64,000 bases of DNA from Liolophura sinensis. Taxonomy: Eukaryota; Mollusca; Polyplacophora; Chitonida; Chitonidae. Each line of letters starts with the position of its first letter. The stretch's first letter is position 1. Location: the NCBI RefSeq assembly GCF_032854445.1, contig NC_088301.1:1428001-1492000 (forward strand), in the 5' to 3' direction. Of this stretch, positions 10,328 through 23,094 are shown piece by piece. The notes under the pieces were generated by a model. The model saw only the letters and a list, made by a program, of their open reading frames with translations, did not search any database and was not told the origin of the DNA. The position numbers were made by a program, and so were the translations under genes.

Positions 10328-12260
10328 ACGGATATTTTTGTGTAACCTGATTCCTTTCTCGTAGAAAAATACCAAACGGTTTGTGACAGTTTAAACTGTA
10401 AACGCTCACAGCTTTGTCAACGTGTTCTTGGACAAAATCAGGGGAATTCATTGTCTGCTGCAGTTTCGTCTTGTGATCAATAACATGGGAAATAATATTT
10501 ACATTTTGCCATTTTTACGTTTTGCGTTGTTGAGGTTTGCAGCAACATTTCGTCGAATTGTCTTGGTGGCCTTACCTGGCCACATGACCTGAAACTAATA
10601 TAACGGTTATATTAGTCTGTGACAATACCAAATCACGGAAAAGTGTTTGTCTATTGTGTAAAGTAATTCATATTGAACAAATTTCGTGAAAAGCATTTGC
10701 GGGTTTAGAAATGCCGAATCGTGCACGTACAGTGTCACATGCACATTGTAACTCTGAAAAGGAATGGCTATGATTAACTGAACAGCGTAGATATCACACT
10801 TGGGTTTGTTGTGTTTTTATATCAGCAGTTAGGGTACCTGTCAGATTATATGCTGGGCGGCGTTATTTCCGTAGGCGTTTTTTTCTCTTGCAGACTTTTC
10901 GACAAGAGGGATAGTTTCGATTTTAACACTGTAAAATATAATTTAATATAATATACCTAATGGTCCTGCATGTGGCATGTACATATCTCGCCTTGAAGCA
11001 CGTGTTAGATCATGGGTGTTATGTGACAATTTCAATCAATATTACAATTAAGTTATTATAGAAAAAAGTAGTGTTTTAAGATTATTAAATCAAAGGCGCT
11101 CACTTTAAGGTTTGTAAATATTTACAATGAATTGAATTCCCTTGTAAATAAATATGGAGAGAGCATCCAGAATATCTGGCACTCTGCTCCATGATTGTGT
11201 GTGATTCGACTTAACCGGGAGCCAGGGAAAGTATGTTCATCGTGTTGAATTAGATCGCCAGGTTGGATAAAGGGACAGTCGCAATCTAAGCGCAACAGAG
11301 ATGCATATTTTATTTTTGTACTTGTGTACTAGCATGGTACACTATTTGAATACTGATCTCAGTTACTCGCCGGGAACATTCCTTGCGTCTTCCCAACATC
11401 ATTGAAGCTGCTGACTGCTTCTCTTTGCATGTTTCCGTCCTAATTACGTATGTACCATTACGATGCTTGGTATATGAATGTCTGTTTGGATTTGTAGATT
11501 TTTAAAGCATGAGTTTTTAAGGGTAGTACTCTTACGATATTAAGAGTTGCATGTGTGACAGAAATCCTCCTAGAACGTACATTTTACAATGAAATCATAT
11601 TAAACCACACTAGTCACTTATATTCCTGATTTTATTTTAATATAATTATATTTAATGGCCACTAACTTCACTTAGACGTACTGGATCTCTCTGGAATCAG
11701 TTGTGTGGGGCTTTAATGTAAAGCTTTTGTGTGTACTTTAAAGTAAAGCCAGTTGACACGAAAGTCAAAATGAAACAGGGACAAAGAAATATAGCCATCA
11801 TGGCTATTATGGATAAAGCATAAAACCACAATCATTACAACAAAAAACTTTTCTGCGGCTTACATCACTTGAGCTGATAGCTGAGATGCCCTAATTTATA
11901 TTAGTGTGAGAGAGGACGATTGAATATGGCGAGGAAATAGTGTTGAAACGGCGTAAATTATAGGTTGATTAAATTAGGCTGACAACTTAATTTCATTTCG
12001 TAGAAAAAGGGAACAACCTTTCATTGATCCGATGTTACCGGAAACTACAAATAGCTACCAGAAATAAGTGTCTCGCAACATCTAATGGTATAAGTATTTT
12101 CCTGGCAACCGTTAAGTGGAACATCGTCGTAAGCGTTGTGGGAACTAATGATGTGCTTGCTAGGCTCTAACTAGTATGGCTCTTTATTTATATGTAAAAC
12201 TGGTAAACTTTCATTTTCCCCTCACCATATTCGCAAATTTCTAGATTGTCATTTGGAAGA
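10328..12260. other. Intergenic, one dispersed repeat, no gene recognised
   Basis: AT-rich sequence without convincing exons on either strand. The only structure I recognise is the dispersed repeat at 11290-11540. Confidence 0.4.
11290..11540 (+). repeat. Dispersed unnamed repeat, copy 2 of 4
   Basis: Shares CTAGCATGGTACAC with the inverted copy at 38.4-38.5 kb, GGAACATTCCTTG with copy 1, CATCATTGAA with copies 3 and 4, TGACTGCTTCTCTT with all, and GGTATATGAATGTC with copy 3. No preserved reading frame. Confidence 0.5.
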
Positions 12261-12264
12261 TAAA

Positions 12265-13610
12265 TATCGCCATTGGGACAGTCTGTACCTCCAGGTCAGC
12301 GAGATCCACTGGGTAACAGTGACTATTGGGACAATCAGTACCCCCAGGTCAGCGAGATCCATTGGGTAGCTTTGGCCACTGGGACAGTCTGTACCTCCAG
12401 GTCAGCCAGATCCATTGGGTAGCTTTGACCACTGGGACAGTCTGTACCTCCAGGTCAGCCAGATCCATTGGATAGCTTTGGCCACTGGGACAGTCTGTAC
12501 CTCCAGGTCAGCGAGATGCATTGGGTAGCTTTGGCCACTGGGACAGTCTGTACCTCCAGGTCAGCGAGATCCATTGGGTGGCTTTGGCCACTGGGACAGT
12601 CTGTACCTCCAGGTCAGCGAGATCCATTGGGTAGCTTTGGCCACTGGGACAGTCTGTATCTCCAGGTCAGCGAGATGCATTGGGTAGCTTTGGCTACTGG
12701 GACAGTCTGTATCTCCAGGTCAGCGAGATGCATTGGGTAGCTTTGGCCACTGGGACAGTCTGTACTTCCAGGTCAGCGAGATCCATTGGATAGCTTTGGC
12801 CACTGGGACAATCTGTACCTCCAGGTCAGCGAGATCCATTGGATAGCTTTGGCCACTGGGACAGTCTGTATTTCCAGGTTAGCGAGATCCATTGGGTAGC
12901 TTTGGGCACTGGGACAATCTGTACTTCCAGGTCAGCGAGATCCATTGGGTAACAGTGACTATTGAGACTGTCTGTTGGCTACCTCCAGGCCAGCAGTACC
13001 CATAGGGTAGCTGGGACCACTGAGACAATCTGTACCTCCAGGCCAGCATGACATATGCGGTAAGTGGGACCAGTGGGACAATCTGTACCTCCAGGTCAGC
13101 AGGACCCATAGGGTAGCTGAGACCCCTGGGACAATATGTTGGCTACCTCTAGGTCAGCAGGACCCATATGCCATCTGGGACTACTGAGACAATCTGTACC
13201 TCCAGGTCAGCAGGACCTACACGGTAACTGGGACCACTGGGAAAATCTGTACCTCCAGGTCAGCAGGACTCATAGGGTAGCTGAGACCCCTGGGACAATA
13301 TGTTGGCTACCTTTAGGTCAGCAGGACCCATATGCCATCTGGGACCACTGAGACAATCTGTACCTCAGGCCAGCAGGACACATGCGGTATCTGGGACCAC
13401 TGGGCAATATGTTGGCTATCTCCAGGCCAGCGGTACCCATATGGTAACTGGGACCACTGAGACAATCTGTACCTCAACCAAGCAGGACACACACGATAAC
13501 TGGGACCACTGGGACAATATGTTGGCTACCTCCAGGCCAGCGGTACCCATAGTTTACCTCGGACCACTTAGATAATCTGTCTCCATCCAGGCCAGGAGGA
13601 TCCATAGTAT
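12265..13610. repeat. 53-bp minisatellite with two sub-families
   Basis: About 25 copies. The left half has units like GCCACTGGGACAGTCTG, TACCTCCAGGTCAGCGAG, ATCCATTGGGTAGC; the right half has variants with CAGCAGGACCCATAG and an interspersed ACAATATGTTGGCTACC form. The 53-bp period makes the reading frame rotate at each unit, so frames through it cycle through three peptides. It is not coding. Confidence 0.9.
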
Positions 13611-13633
13611 CCGTTGTTGTGTTGTAGTTACTG

Positions 13634-13948
13634 ATGCGAGAACAGGACAAAATGCCGAGGAGTCAGTTCATTGGCCTTCGCTCCCGAATATTACAGTTCC
13701 AGTGTTGGTTGGAGATCAACGGGTCGACATCAGATGTGAGCAGCCTTGACGGAAGTTCCATGTCGCTGGAAGAAAGCCGAAGTCTACTGTCACTAAACTC
13801 CTCCGGCCATTCTGGAGGATCTTCGCTTCTCAGTCCAGACAATGAACTGGAGTTCCGGAACCGTACATCCTCAATAAGGATTGTCCGGCGGCCTCCGCCT
13901 ATCTGCCCGCGAATCTCAGAAAAACGCAGGAGTAAAGAGTTCGCATGA
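13634..13948 (+). CDS. Possible terminal exon of an unrecognised protein
   Basis: A 104-codon frame ending TGA with codon use and composition that look coding: a Ser/Leu-rich low-complexity stretch (SSLDGSSMSLEESRSLL) followed by a basic, Pro-containing end (SIRIVRRPPPICPRISEK, RRSKEF). An ATG is present at 13634, but a splice acceptor TTGTTGTGTTGTAG ends at 13627, so it may be a last exon. It resembles a cytoplasmic tail more than a secreted protein. I recognise no family. It sits directly after the 53-bp array. An antisense open frame across the same bases is judged a shadow. Confidence 0.38.
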   Translation: MREQDKMPRSQFIGLRSRILQFQCWLEINGSTSDVSSLDGSSMSLEESRSLLSLNSSGHSGGSSLLSPDNELEFRNRTSSIRIVRRPPPICPRISEKRRSKEFA

Positions 13949-13969
13949 CCGAGGGGTGCACGTGATCGT

Positions 13970-14200
13970 GTGATAGTACAATTAACGGTACATAAGCATA
14001 ACAGTGTAACAAGTGGTACATAAACGTGACAGTGTAACAAGCGTGACAGTGTAACAAGTGGTACATAAGCGTGATAGTTTAACAAGTGCTACATAAAGCG
14101 TGACAGTGTAACAAGTAGCCCATAATTGTGACAGTGTAACAAGTAGTACATAAGCTTGACAGTGTGACAAGTGGTGCATAAGCGTGACAGGAGGATAAAA
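13970..14200. repeat. Minisatellite of about 29 bp
   Basis: About seven degenerate copies of GTGACAGTGTAACAAGTG, GTACATAAGC. Antisense frames across it have no support. Confidence 0.75.
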
Positions 14201-14534
14201 TGTATGACAAGATGAAGGAAAGCAAGTCAAGATAATGAAAACAGGGATACAATAATTGAAGTAGTGGTATAATGATGAGGATGGAGTTGATAGGAAGTAT
14301 GGCACTCAGAAGTCACTTACACGTGACAGACACACTCCGCACGTGGCGGATAGGATCGAACCTAAGTCTAACACGGTGATGATCCGAACAAGTGACATAA
14401 TACGCCACAGGTCAATAACTAAAGTCTTCTATCCTTTGTTTTAACGATTTCACTAAAGATGTGAGAGTTCTACGCATATCATTGTATTCTATAGACCATG
14501 TTAAGCCCTGGATTAAACTATCTTCATCTTCTCC

Positions 14535-14700
14535 GGCAGTACGTGGGAAGGTCTGTCACCAACCTGCGGATGGTCGTGGGTTTCCCCCGGGCTCTGCCCG
14601 GTTTCTTCCCACCATAATGCTGGCCGCCGTCGTGTAAGTGAAATATTCTTGAGTACGGCGTAAAACACCAATCAAATAAATAAATAAATACTGCACGTGG
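14535..14700 (+). mobile_element. SINE-like element, + orientation
   Basis: Contains TACGTGGGAAGGTCTGTC, ACCTGCGGATGGTCGTGG, GGGCTCTGCCCGG, CCACCATAATGCTGGCC, AAATATTCTTGAGTACGG, CGTAAAACACCAATC and an (AAAT)n tail. The tail is followed about 40 bp later by a microsatellite. Confidence 0.75.
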
Positions 14701-14737
14701 GTGCTCTCTTATTAGATGTTTAAAATTAAAAATCAAC

Positions 14738-14774
14738 AATACTACTACTACTACTACTACTACTAATAATAATA

Positions 14775-14833
<59 letters not shown>

Positions 14834-14843
14834 AATAATAATA
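14738..14843. repeat. Compound trinucleotide microsatellite
   Basis: (ACT)n followed by (AAT)n, a long (GAT)n and (AAT)n, about 105 bp in total. It adjoins the SINE tail, a common association. Confidence 0.95.
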
Positions 14844-14857
14844 AATTTATTATTACA

Positions 14858-15301
14858 TCCGAGGTTCAGAGCTTAAATGCCAATGACGAGATCCGCGACA
14901 GAAACGTGCTGTACCATGCGTCACAGCGTATCACGCCCACCGCAATCCCTGAAGAACACCCCACGCTAGTCATTGACAGGCATATGTAAGGAGATACTGA
15001 GTCAAAACGTCTGGTTAAAGATGAACAGCAGCCTCTGTCACCACTGCAGTACAAGGACACTAAGAATGTGGCCTTGACATTGTTTTTGGTTAAAGTCACC
15101 GAGCCATTGGTTTTTAGCGAAGGGCATTGACCAAAGTCATACAGTGGGCAATTGTTGACTCATGATATTTGTGCGTTTTCTGAAGGAAGATTACATGAAG
15201 TGCCATTCGTACTTGACACTACATGTATAACTCCGTGCAAGTGCAAAATATATGACAGGTTTGTCAACAGGACCGATATTCCAAGGGAAAGGAAAGACTA
15301 A
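14858..15301 (+). pseudogene. Decayed open frame of unknown origin
   Basis: One reading frame stays coding-like over 147 codons, interrupted only by TAA at 14987 and TGA at 15128, and ends TAA at 15299. Segments include NANDEIRDRNVLYHASQR, EEHPTLVIDRHM, KDEQQPLSPLQYKDTKN and CKIYDRFVNRTDIPRE. No family is recognised. It could be an eroded host gene exon or transposon fragment, or a chance run. Confidence 0.25.
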
Positions 15302-16387
15302 CAACCTCGTGTAACAGCACTCGTAGAGATAGGTTTGCGTTATCACAGCTGTGGGCCGGTTTGTTTTGCCAGGCACTATTCTCCCTGCCATATCTGACCA
15401 TTCGAATCAATACTCGTTCACGAATGATGCAAAACGATGATAAACACAATTAAAGCATGAACTAACATCAGTAGCTAGTACTGACAAAATGCAATGCAAA
15501 GTGTCTCATGAAGACAGCTTCAGACCCAATGATTCACATTAAAGATCAGTTTGTGCAAGACGCTCTGCATTGTGTATGGTATACTGTGATATGTGTTCTA
15601 ACATCGTGCACGCTTTACAAACTGTGGTATCGTTTGATAGGAGCTAGGCTGGCTCAGTAAAGGTTTCAACATTATTGCCTCGGTGCCGTGTGCTCCTCCG
15701 CAAACATCATCATATGACTTCGTGGAGGCAGTTACTGGAGATTCCTGGAATGCGCGGCCAGATGGTGTTCTCTGCAAAAATATGTGAATTGGTAAAACAA
15801 GAAAACATAAAGAGGTGCAATTGGAAGGTTTCATGTCGGGTATAATTTCTGGACTGTTTGCAGTTGCAGGAAGAACAGGAAGATTTCAAACTCTTTCGAT
15901 TGTTTTGTTCAGTTTCACATATCTGTTTGCTCGCTTTGATCATTTGCGTGATATGGATTCTACGAAGATTTGTCCTGTCAAAGTGCTTATCGGATACAGG
16001 AAACCTGTAGCGGAAACGCGCTATTGTTTAATTCCTCTTCATTTGCCTGTACGTACTTTTCCTACATATCCTATATATAGGCCTCCTCGTTTCAGGTTTG
16101 TCCTACATTTATTCCCCAGCGTTACATCCCTTGTTAGGAGCATTGCATCTTCAACCCACTTACAAGGTTCAAAAAGTATATTTTTTATATTGGTATATAT
16201 ATATATTTATTCTTTGTTCCATCAGTTTTGAGCCATTTCGTTTGCCTTGCATGTTGGCCAGGTTCAATTATTTGATTTTTTCTTTTCATTTTAATGCATA
16301 AAAATTGGCCAGAAGATTCCGTTGTTTTTTTTCGTCCTGATGTTTGTCAGTAGCTAGCAGTGTTTCATACTACAATAATTGTTTTGC

Positions 16388-16545
16388 GTGATTGGGATTT
16401 AACGCTGTGCTCAGAAATTTTTCAGTTCTATGATGGAGGTCAGGTTTGTGGATTGAAGAAACCTAAGTGTCTATAGCAATCCTACCGACTTAAAAGATGC
16501 AGCCCAAACAGCGAGGGCTGGTTTCGAACACGCGACCGTATTGAT
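16388..16545 (-). mobile_element. Second SINE-like family, reverse orientation
   Basis: Starts with reverse-complement tail elements (GGATTTAACGCTGTGCTC, AATTTTTCAGTTCTATGATG) and ends with GGTTTCGAACACG, the complement of a tRNA B-box-like sequence. Diverged. Confidence 0.45.
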
Positions 16546-16637
16546 CACGACATTGATAGTCGTCGGTACCAGAATAATAAGAAATGTATACAGTATCATT
16601 TTAATCATCAACAATTGCGATCGTTGGTCGATGTTGG

Positions 16638-16805
16638 CCGTGCGTTATCCACAGGATTGTATGGATGGATGCGATGCTGTCCGTGAGTTATCAACAGCAT
16701 TGTATGGATGGATGCGATGCTGGCCTTGCGTTATCCACAGCATTGTATGGATGGATGCGATGGTGACCGTGCGTTATCCACAGGACTGTATGGATGGATG
16801 CGCTG
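16638..16805. repeat. 43-bp tandem repeat, four copies
   Basis: Units start at 16638, 16681, 16724 and 16767: CCGTGCGTTATCCACAG, then ATTGTATGGATGGATGCGA. A short frame across it is not supported as coding. Confidence 0.85.
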
Positions 16806-17596
16806 TCTTACTGCAACATATAACTCCAAGACGCCCTGAAAAGATACATATACTTGATCAACACTTGGACACGAATTTCGCCCCATTTGGGGCAAGTTTT
16901 GCAACATTACATTGAGAAACATGATCCTGAATCATTCGACGGTACCATGATATGGTGTTTACAGGATAAACCGTTATACTGACACCAAGAAGTGTACTGG
17001 TCTACTTGCATAATACACGTTGCAAGGATCCATATGAACCTGGGGTGCGTGTCACGCGACAGTGTGTTTCCTGTTTCTCTAACATAGCGCCGCCCATGGC
17101 TTTGTAAGATTCCAGATAAAAAGGTGATTTACCAAGTTACCAGATTTGTAAGAAATGTTTGTGTCAGTTCAGGTCTATTTCCTCGTCTCTTCCGAAATAA
17201 CTACGATTAAATAATTTCTTCTCTTTCTTTATATGCCTGCGTCTCTGATTACTTGAGAGATTATAAGGCAGGAAACTTCACCACACGGCCACGATATGCC
17301 ACGTGCTTCTAATGTATGGATATATGTTTGCTTCGGGTGTTACGTTGTAGTATTTCATCACGTGGAAGAGAAGTCATTTTCCTTGGGGACATCCGTGGCA
17401 ACAAGAAATAAATACTCATTAAACTGAGTTATTTCCGTAATTTATTACATTATTGAATTTTTGGCTGGTGTTTACGTCGTTATCACGGATTTCACGAATA
17501 TGACGTTGATGATGTTCTTGGATGAGGGAATGGTACAGAGCACGGAGGACATCATGAACTTTATCACCTGACACCATTTGCGACGCCGCGTCATAA

Positions 17597-17960
17597 CGAG
17601 TGAGTAAGTGAGTAAGTGAGTGCATGGGGTTTAAACATCGCACTTAACAATTTTTCAGTCATATGACGACGATTGGAGTGCATGTAACGTGCCTCCTTGT
17701 TGCAGGACGGATTTCCACCGCTCTTTTATCAAGTGCTGCTTCTCTGAGACGCTTTACCGAACGCAAATAAGGCGCCCCGCCTGAGCCATTATACCGATAC
17801 GGGTCAGCTGGTCGTTGCACTATCCCCTTTCTGTTGAACGTCAAGAGAGGAAGTTACAACTTCCTCTTTTAAGGTCTCAGGTGTGACTCGACTTGGGCTT
17901 GACCCTGGATCTACCGCTCCCGAAACGGACCCTCTACCAACTGTGATATCGGGGCCAGTA
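17597..17960 (-). mobile_element. Full-length-looking tRNA-headed SINE, reverse orientation
   Basis: Read on the minus strand it starts with a tRNA-like head (GCCCCGATATCACAGTTGG, TAGAGGGTCCG...), continues with GGGGATAGTGCAACGAC, GACCCGTATCGGTATAATG, AAAAGAGCGGTGGAAATC and GCAACAAGGAGGCACG, and ends CGTCGTCATATGACTG, AAAAATTGTTAAG and a CACTCACTTACTCAC tail. A second copy is at 37330-37706. Confidence 0.75.
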
Positions 17961-18370
17961 TGATATATTGAATACATGAAAGAGTGCGGCTAAACGTCAC
18001 TTCGGCAATATTGCCGGTATATCGTGGTGAGAACATGTTTAAACGAGAAGTGCCGCTTTACACAACTCCGTTATCAAGAAACCTGACCTGTTTCACTCAC
18101 AAATATATTTTCACCCTTCTGTATATTTTTCCAGCCAGTATCATGAACCATCAGTTGTTGATTAAGTACGTTTCACCCACCTGTAAAAGCAATCCCTTTG
18201 TTTACATAGACATTGATAAATGAATACGTAGCTAGTTTTCAATTATGGTCTGTGTTACAGTTATCATGAACTTTGAAAGATGACCCTTCACGTCTGTATT
18301 TGCCAATAGCACTCCGCCGCTGTTAAAACCATCAAAGAAGGCGGAGTGTAAGTGCTTACATATAATGTAG

Positions 18371-18465
18371 GTGTGATAGGCCCATGAAAGACTTCCAGGT
18401 ATGCCGGGTGATGTACGTGTGATAGGCCTGTGAAAGCCTTCCAGACATGTCAGGTGATGTACGTC
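18371..18465. repeat. 46-bp tandem duplication
   Basis: Two copies of GTGTGATAGGCC, TGAAAGACTTCCAGG, GGTGATGTAC, starting at 18371 and 18417. Confidence 0.75.
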
Positions 18466-18469
18466 AATC

Positions 18470-21400
18470 AACACCTGTGAAAGTAAACTACACACCCTGC
18501 ACAATTTCCCTATGTTCTCAGATACTTTTCAAAACGGCAGAGAGTTGCTCAACATCTCGTGTTCTGTTTTTTCTAACAGGAAAAAAAAACTCAACATTTA
18601 AAGAAATCTTACAATTTTAAGTTACAAACTAGACAATAACGGTGGTTGCCTCCATGTTTCTAGACTAAATAGATATGTGTATTTCCTATCTGCGATTAGA
18701 ATGAATGCGAACTCTTACGCGATGCTAATCAAAGTTTGTCAGTGAAATTGGATTGGGGGGATTTCACTTTGAATGTTGTTTTATTGCTTGACGGTCTGTA
18801 TAAACTGTTATTTAGACACGTCGCTTGCTGTTATCTTTAATTCTTTATTAATAGAATAGATGTGCTATATTTAACAGAATAGTCTGTCTGTTACAATAGG
18901 AGAATACATTCTAGCATCACTCAAACAACAGACTTTGTGTTAAAATTAACAGATTAATGTTTTGAGTGTACAGAACTGTTACTGCGCTACATTTTGAAGC
19001 GCCAAATCTAAAGAAGAGAATCATGGGACATTTGTCCACTTTCGTAGTGAGGGCTGTTGGCTGACCATATGATGAATTTGCCCCTTGACAATTACAAGCT
19101 GACACTTGTACCACGATCGCGACAAAGCAATCGTCTTCACTGAAACATCAATGATTTACGACAGAGAACTTTACAAAATGTACCCATCCAAGTGTAGGTA
19201 AGTCTATATTTACTGCACACATTTATACGAGAGTTTTATTTTTTCACACCCACAAGGGTACGGTTTACATTATACCGTTGGTCATTCAGCCATGGCTGGT
19301 CAAGCACGGACACTGGCCAAACAGTTTACCAGTTATCTGTGGTCCCGAAAATAATTGTCATTATCAAGTGTGCGCTGACTTCGTTGTTTACTCCCAATGG
19401 GTGAACTCGATTGTTGAAATCTTCTATATTGTTTGTTGAGTGCCTTTCGGTTTTTCTTGATCAAGAAATAAACTCGCAATGTGTGCAATTGGAATCGGCA
19501 AAAACGCCATCGGTAATTAGATGTGAAGGGCTGGGTTAATAAAATGGATGGGCTTGGACGGGCAGTAGTGGCGGAGTGTGTGCGTGTAATGGCGGTCATT
19601 TGTATGGAACATCGATACTAAAGGAGTATATATAGTGGAATTCATTGGTCAGAAGAATTTGCTAATGCCATCCAACTTAGGTGCAAATTATTGACAGAGG
19701 TTAGCCCCGGTTTATTATGGCTGTCCAACCGGGCATTTGGAAAAAAATGTGTGTGGTGTTGGGCGGGATGGGAGTTGGCATAATATAGGGTTGACATGAA
19801 AGCAATAAATAGAAATAGGTACAAAAGCAAACGTTCACAAGATACAGTGCCAATTTTTCAAAATCAGCAGTACAGTAAGCATAAATTTATTTTAACTTTT
19901 TACAAGCTAAGGGCTTTAATGTAAAACTTATGGTGTGTAAATTGCTACTATCTATGTATTTGCATGAACAGTTAGAACAAAACCCTGACTGAGGTAAATT
20001 GACAAGAGGCCTTATTTCACCTGTTACTTGTTTTGTAATATTATTTGATCTCTTGTATTATATGATCTCACGGCAGTATAGTTGGATGTTAGGAAGTTCT
20101 GTAGTCCTTTTGCTGAAACAGTAGAGTGGGTTGTTACTGTGTGGTGTTTGTTTTAACCGCATGTTGGTGCAGCCATTGTCAAACAAATTTTTCCCCACCC
20201 CCATTGCCCAGCATGCCACTGGTTTTTGAATAAGTAAGAGGCAATGAGTTCTTGGTGTTTCATCGGGCTTAACGATAAACCAAAAATGTTGCGCTTTGTT
20301 TGGAATTTTTAGTATATCCAACGCGGCCATATCATTCAACACGATGAGTATATACCCCCTAGTCACGGGTTAAGCGGAATTAGACACAATCATGAAGCAG
20401 ACCGCCAGAGATTCTGGACGCTTTGTCTATATTTACATACAAGAGAATTATTCTCATTGTAAAACTAAAGAAACTTAGAGTGAAGGCGTCTGATGCAATA
20501 ACCTTGACACAGCAGTTTTTGCAGTAATAACTTGTGAGCTTGGTTGAAATCGTTATAAACATAAAAATAAAAAAGTTCGGATTTATACAAAACAGGATTT
20601 ACTGTAAAGCTATAAACGTGCAATGTTTAATTTTGGTATCACTAGTGGCCGGTGCCGGAAGTTGTCTACATTCTCATGGAAACACCACTGATACAGGTCA
20701 GTCAGTGTCGGCTTAGTAACCGTTCTCGTTTCAAACTCGACAGCAGTGGTCGTCATCAATATGGAAGTGCAGTAGCGACTGTAACATCGTGTAGGTGTGT
20801 GGTAAACAATAGCAACACACCCACCACAAGTGCAAGGCATTTACGTTGGCAAATAAGTAGGCAAGAGCTATTTCCCTTGAAAGCCATGCTGTATGTCTTT
20901 ATGTATTAATAAACAGGTACGGGTGGTGCACAGAAAAGAAAAATATGTCCCCTAACTTTCGCCTGGTACCATACCATCCGATCACCTGCAGCTTACACTT
21001 TTCTCTGCAACATATGAAAGACTCAGCCTAGCCCTGGCCACCATTTTTGTAGCTTGTGGTTGCCGGAAATGAATTGATAGCATTTTGTTACCTTGGTAAC
21101 CTCCAGCGAGGTGAGTAGTAACAATGGGCAAAAAATTTTCAGTTCTCTCCAAAACAGGCAAAATTCTAAGATACACTTTAGCTAGGCGCTAAATAGCAGT
21201 GCAGAAAGTTATAGTCAGTGCTCAATCAGTGACCCAACTCTCTTCAGTTCGGAGGCAAATCTTGCCCCCAGTTGCACGAATTGCTCATGTTCATCTTGCC
21301 ACCTGCAGTCTACCGTCATATCAGATTCGAAAGGTATTTCGTGGAGAGAGTAGCTCGCTTCAAGGATATTACTACACGCGGTGGATTGGCTGCTGTACCA

Positions 21401-21690
21401 TATTTTGTCCATCAGATAAAGCTCTTAACATAATATTTTAAAGGTACATAGTGTGCCATATAAAGATTGGGACCCCAATGTTACACTCGGAGTCTCTACT
21501 CCTGTACTCGGGGCACTGACCTTCAATCTATAATTTTATGTTCACTTTTACAGCCCCATACTCTTATGGTCCCTCGTCTAGGGACACGAATTTATTTTGA
21601 ATGACTGAATAACTTGTCTCTACGGAGTTTTTGGGGCCTAAGCGACGAATACGCCGAGACTTTTCAAAGCGGAGGAAACATAATAAAATA
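18470..21690. other. Intergenic AT-rich stretch, no gene recognised
   Basis: Open frames here are short, lack splice context on inspection and look random. I see no RNA gene or mobile element that I can name. Confidence 0.35.
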
Positions 21691-21699
21691 CACACAAAG

Positions 21700-22180
21700 T
21701 TCATGCAAAAGAAAAGGTAAAAAAAAAATGTTTTCTTTTTTTTTTAAAGAGAAAAAGACACTTGAAAACAATTTTTGTATGGTGGGTTTTTGATACCACC
21801 GCTTATTTTTGTATTGTCTTTATGTAATAATGATATAAATGAGGATATAAAACATGTTTAATAAATATTTTTGCTCTAATATTTGGTCTTTTTTAATATT
21901 TGCTAACAAATGTGTTCATCCTGGATTTCGATCATACTTATATTTTTAAAATAAATAATAAATTTATGAGATTATTTATTATAGATAACATCCTGATTTA
22001 GAGCATCATTGTGCAGGTACGATATATATACCAAGAGGTGGTCTGAAATACCCATTTGAGATGGGGACATTTTCAAAAATCCTTTCCTTCTTGAAGAAAA
22101 AATCTAAAAAATATTGAAGGCCACGTTTTCACGCTCTTTCATCTTATTTTCATGTTTTCTTTCCGGATAACTCAGAGTCC
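21700..22180. mobile_element. MITE with long terminal inverted repeats, copy 1
   Basis: The two ends are imperfect inverted repeats of roughly 100 bp, pairing left AAAAGACACTTGAAAAC...GGTGGG...GATACCACC with right GGTGGTCTGAAATACCC...TATTGAAGGCCACG. A second element at 32440-32965 has related ends and its interior in the opposite orientation. There is no transposase frame, so it is non-autonomous. The exact termini and target-site duplication are not determined. Confidence 0.6.
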
Positions 22181-22281
22181 CCCCTCCACCAACACCCCAA
22201 CACCCCCCTCAGGCTACTACACACACTTTTAATCTTTTACGTTTATGTTTTTCACCATGCCATGTGGCTTTTGTGTGCCTC

Positions 22282-22500
22282 CGTGGCAGAGAGTTTATCT
22301 GCTAGCGCAGTAACTCAGGAGTCTCTCATCAATATGATCGCTAATGCTGGCTTGCTCTCCTGTAGTAGATGGGAACGTCTGCCAACAACATGTGGATGGC
22401 CGTTTGTTTCCTCCGGTCTCTGACTGGTTTCCTCCCACCACAACGCTGGTCGTCGTGGTATACGTCAGTACGACGTAAAACACCAATCAAATAAAGAAAT
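22282..22500 (+). mobile_element. SINE with tRNA-like head
   Basis: Head CCTCCGTGGCAGAGAG...TAATGCTGGCTTG, body AACGTCTGCCAACAAC, GTGGATGGCCGTTTG, CTGACTGGTTTCCTCCCACC and tail GACGTAAAACACCAATC plus AAATAAAG. It is the most complete copy of the CACCAATCAAATAAA family in the window. Confidence 0.75.
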
Positions 22501-22639
22501 GAATAATACAATAGCACATACTTGGGCTTTAGGAAAAGTCTCGTTTTTGACAAACAAGATATCATTACGTTAAAGTATGTACATAGCATTTAGCCTGAGA
22601 TTAACAGTGACATTATTATGTCTTTTCAATCCAATCCAC

Positions 22640-22845
22640 TTAAGACTGTGTAACCAGTTATACAAGCGTGTTAAGTCCGACTCATGCTGGCTTCCGCTCT
22701 GGCCGTACGTCAGAAGTTCCCACAGCAACCTGCGGATGGTCGTAGGTTTCCTCAGGGCTCTGCCCTCCCACTATAATGCTGGCCGCCGTTGTATAAGTGA
22801 AACATTCTTGAGTAAGGCGTAAAACATCAATGAAATAAATACACA
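22640..22845 (+). mobile_element. SINE-like element, + orientation
   Basis: CATGCTGGCTTCCGCTC, GCCGTACGTCAGAAG, CCTGCGGATGGTCGTAGG, TGGCCGCCGTTGTATAAG, AACATTCTTGAGTAAGGCG and a tail AATGAAATAAATACA. It lies in tandem after the 22282 copy. Confidence 0.7.
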
Positions 22846-23094
22846 ACCATGCCATAGCGAGCGCATGCGTATTGATTAGGACATAACAGAACAGACAACA
22901 CTAAACCAAATGTGCATGTACATGCATCGATAAAACTTCAAAACAATGCAAATACCTCCGGAATACTTTTAAAATGGGGTATAAATATTCTGGATTATCC
23001 AGGATTACCATGGACTTATAGTGTTATAATAAACACAAACGCAAAGTGCTGCATCAAATTTTCTGTTTTCATTTTACTTCTGAGGACACCTTTC

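Noticed and set aside
12468-13575. Frames of 70-91 codons in the 53-bp array
   Set aside because: The same peptide set appears in rotating frames because 53 is not a multiple of three. No coding constraint.
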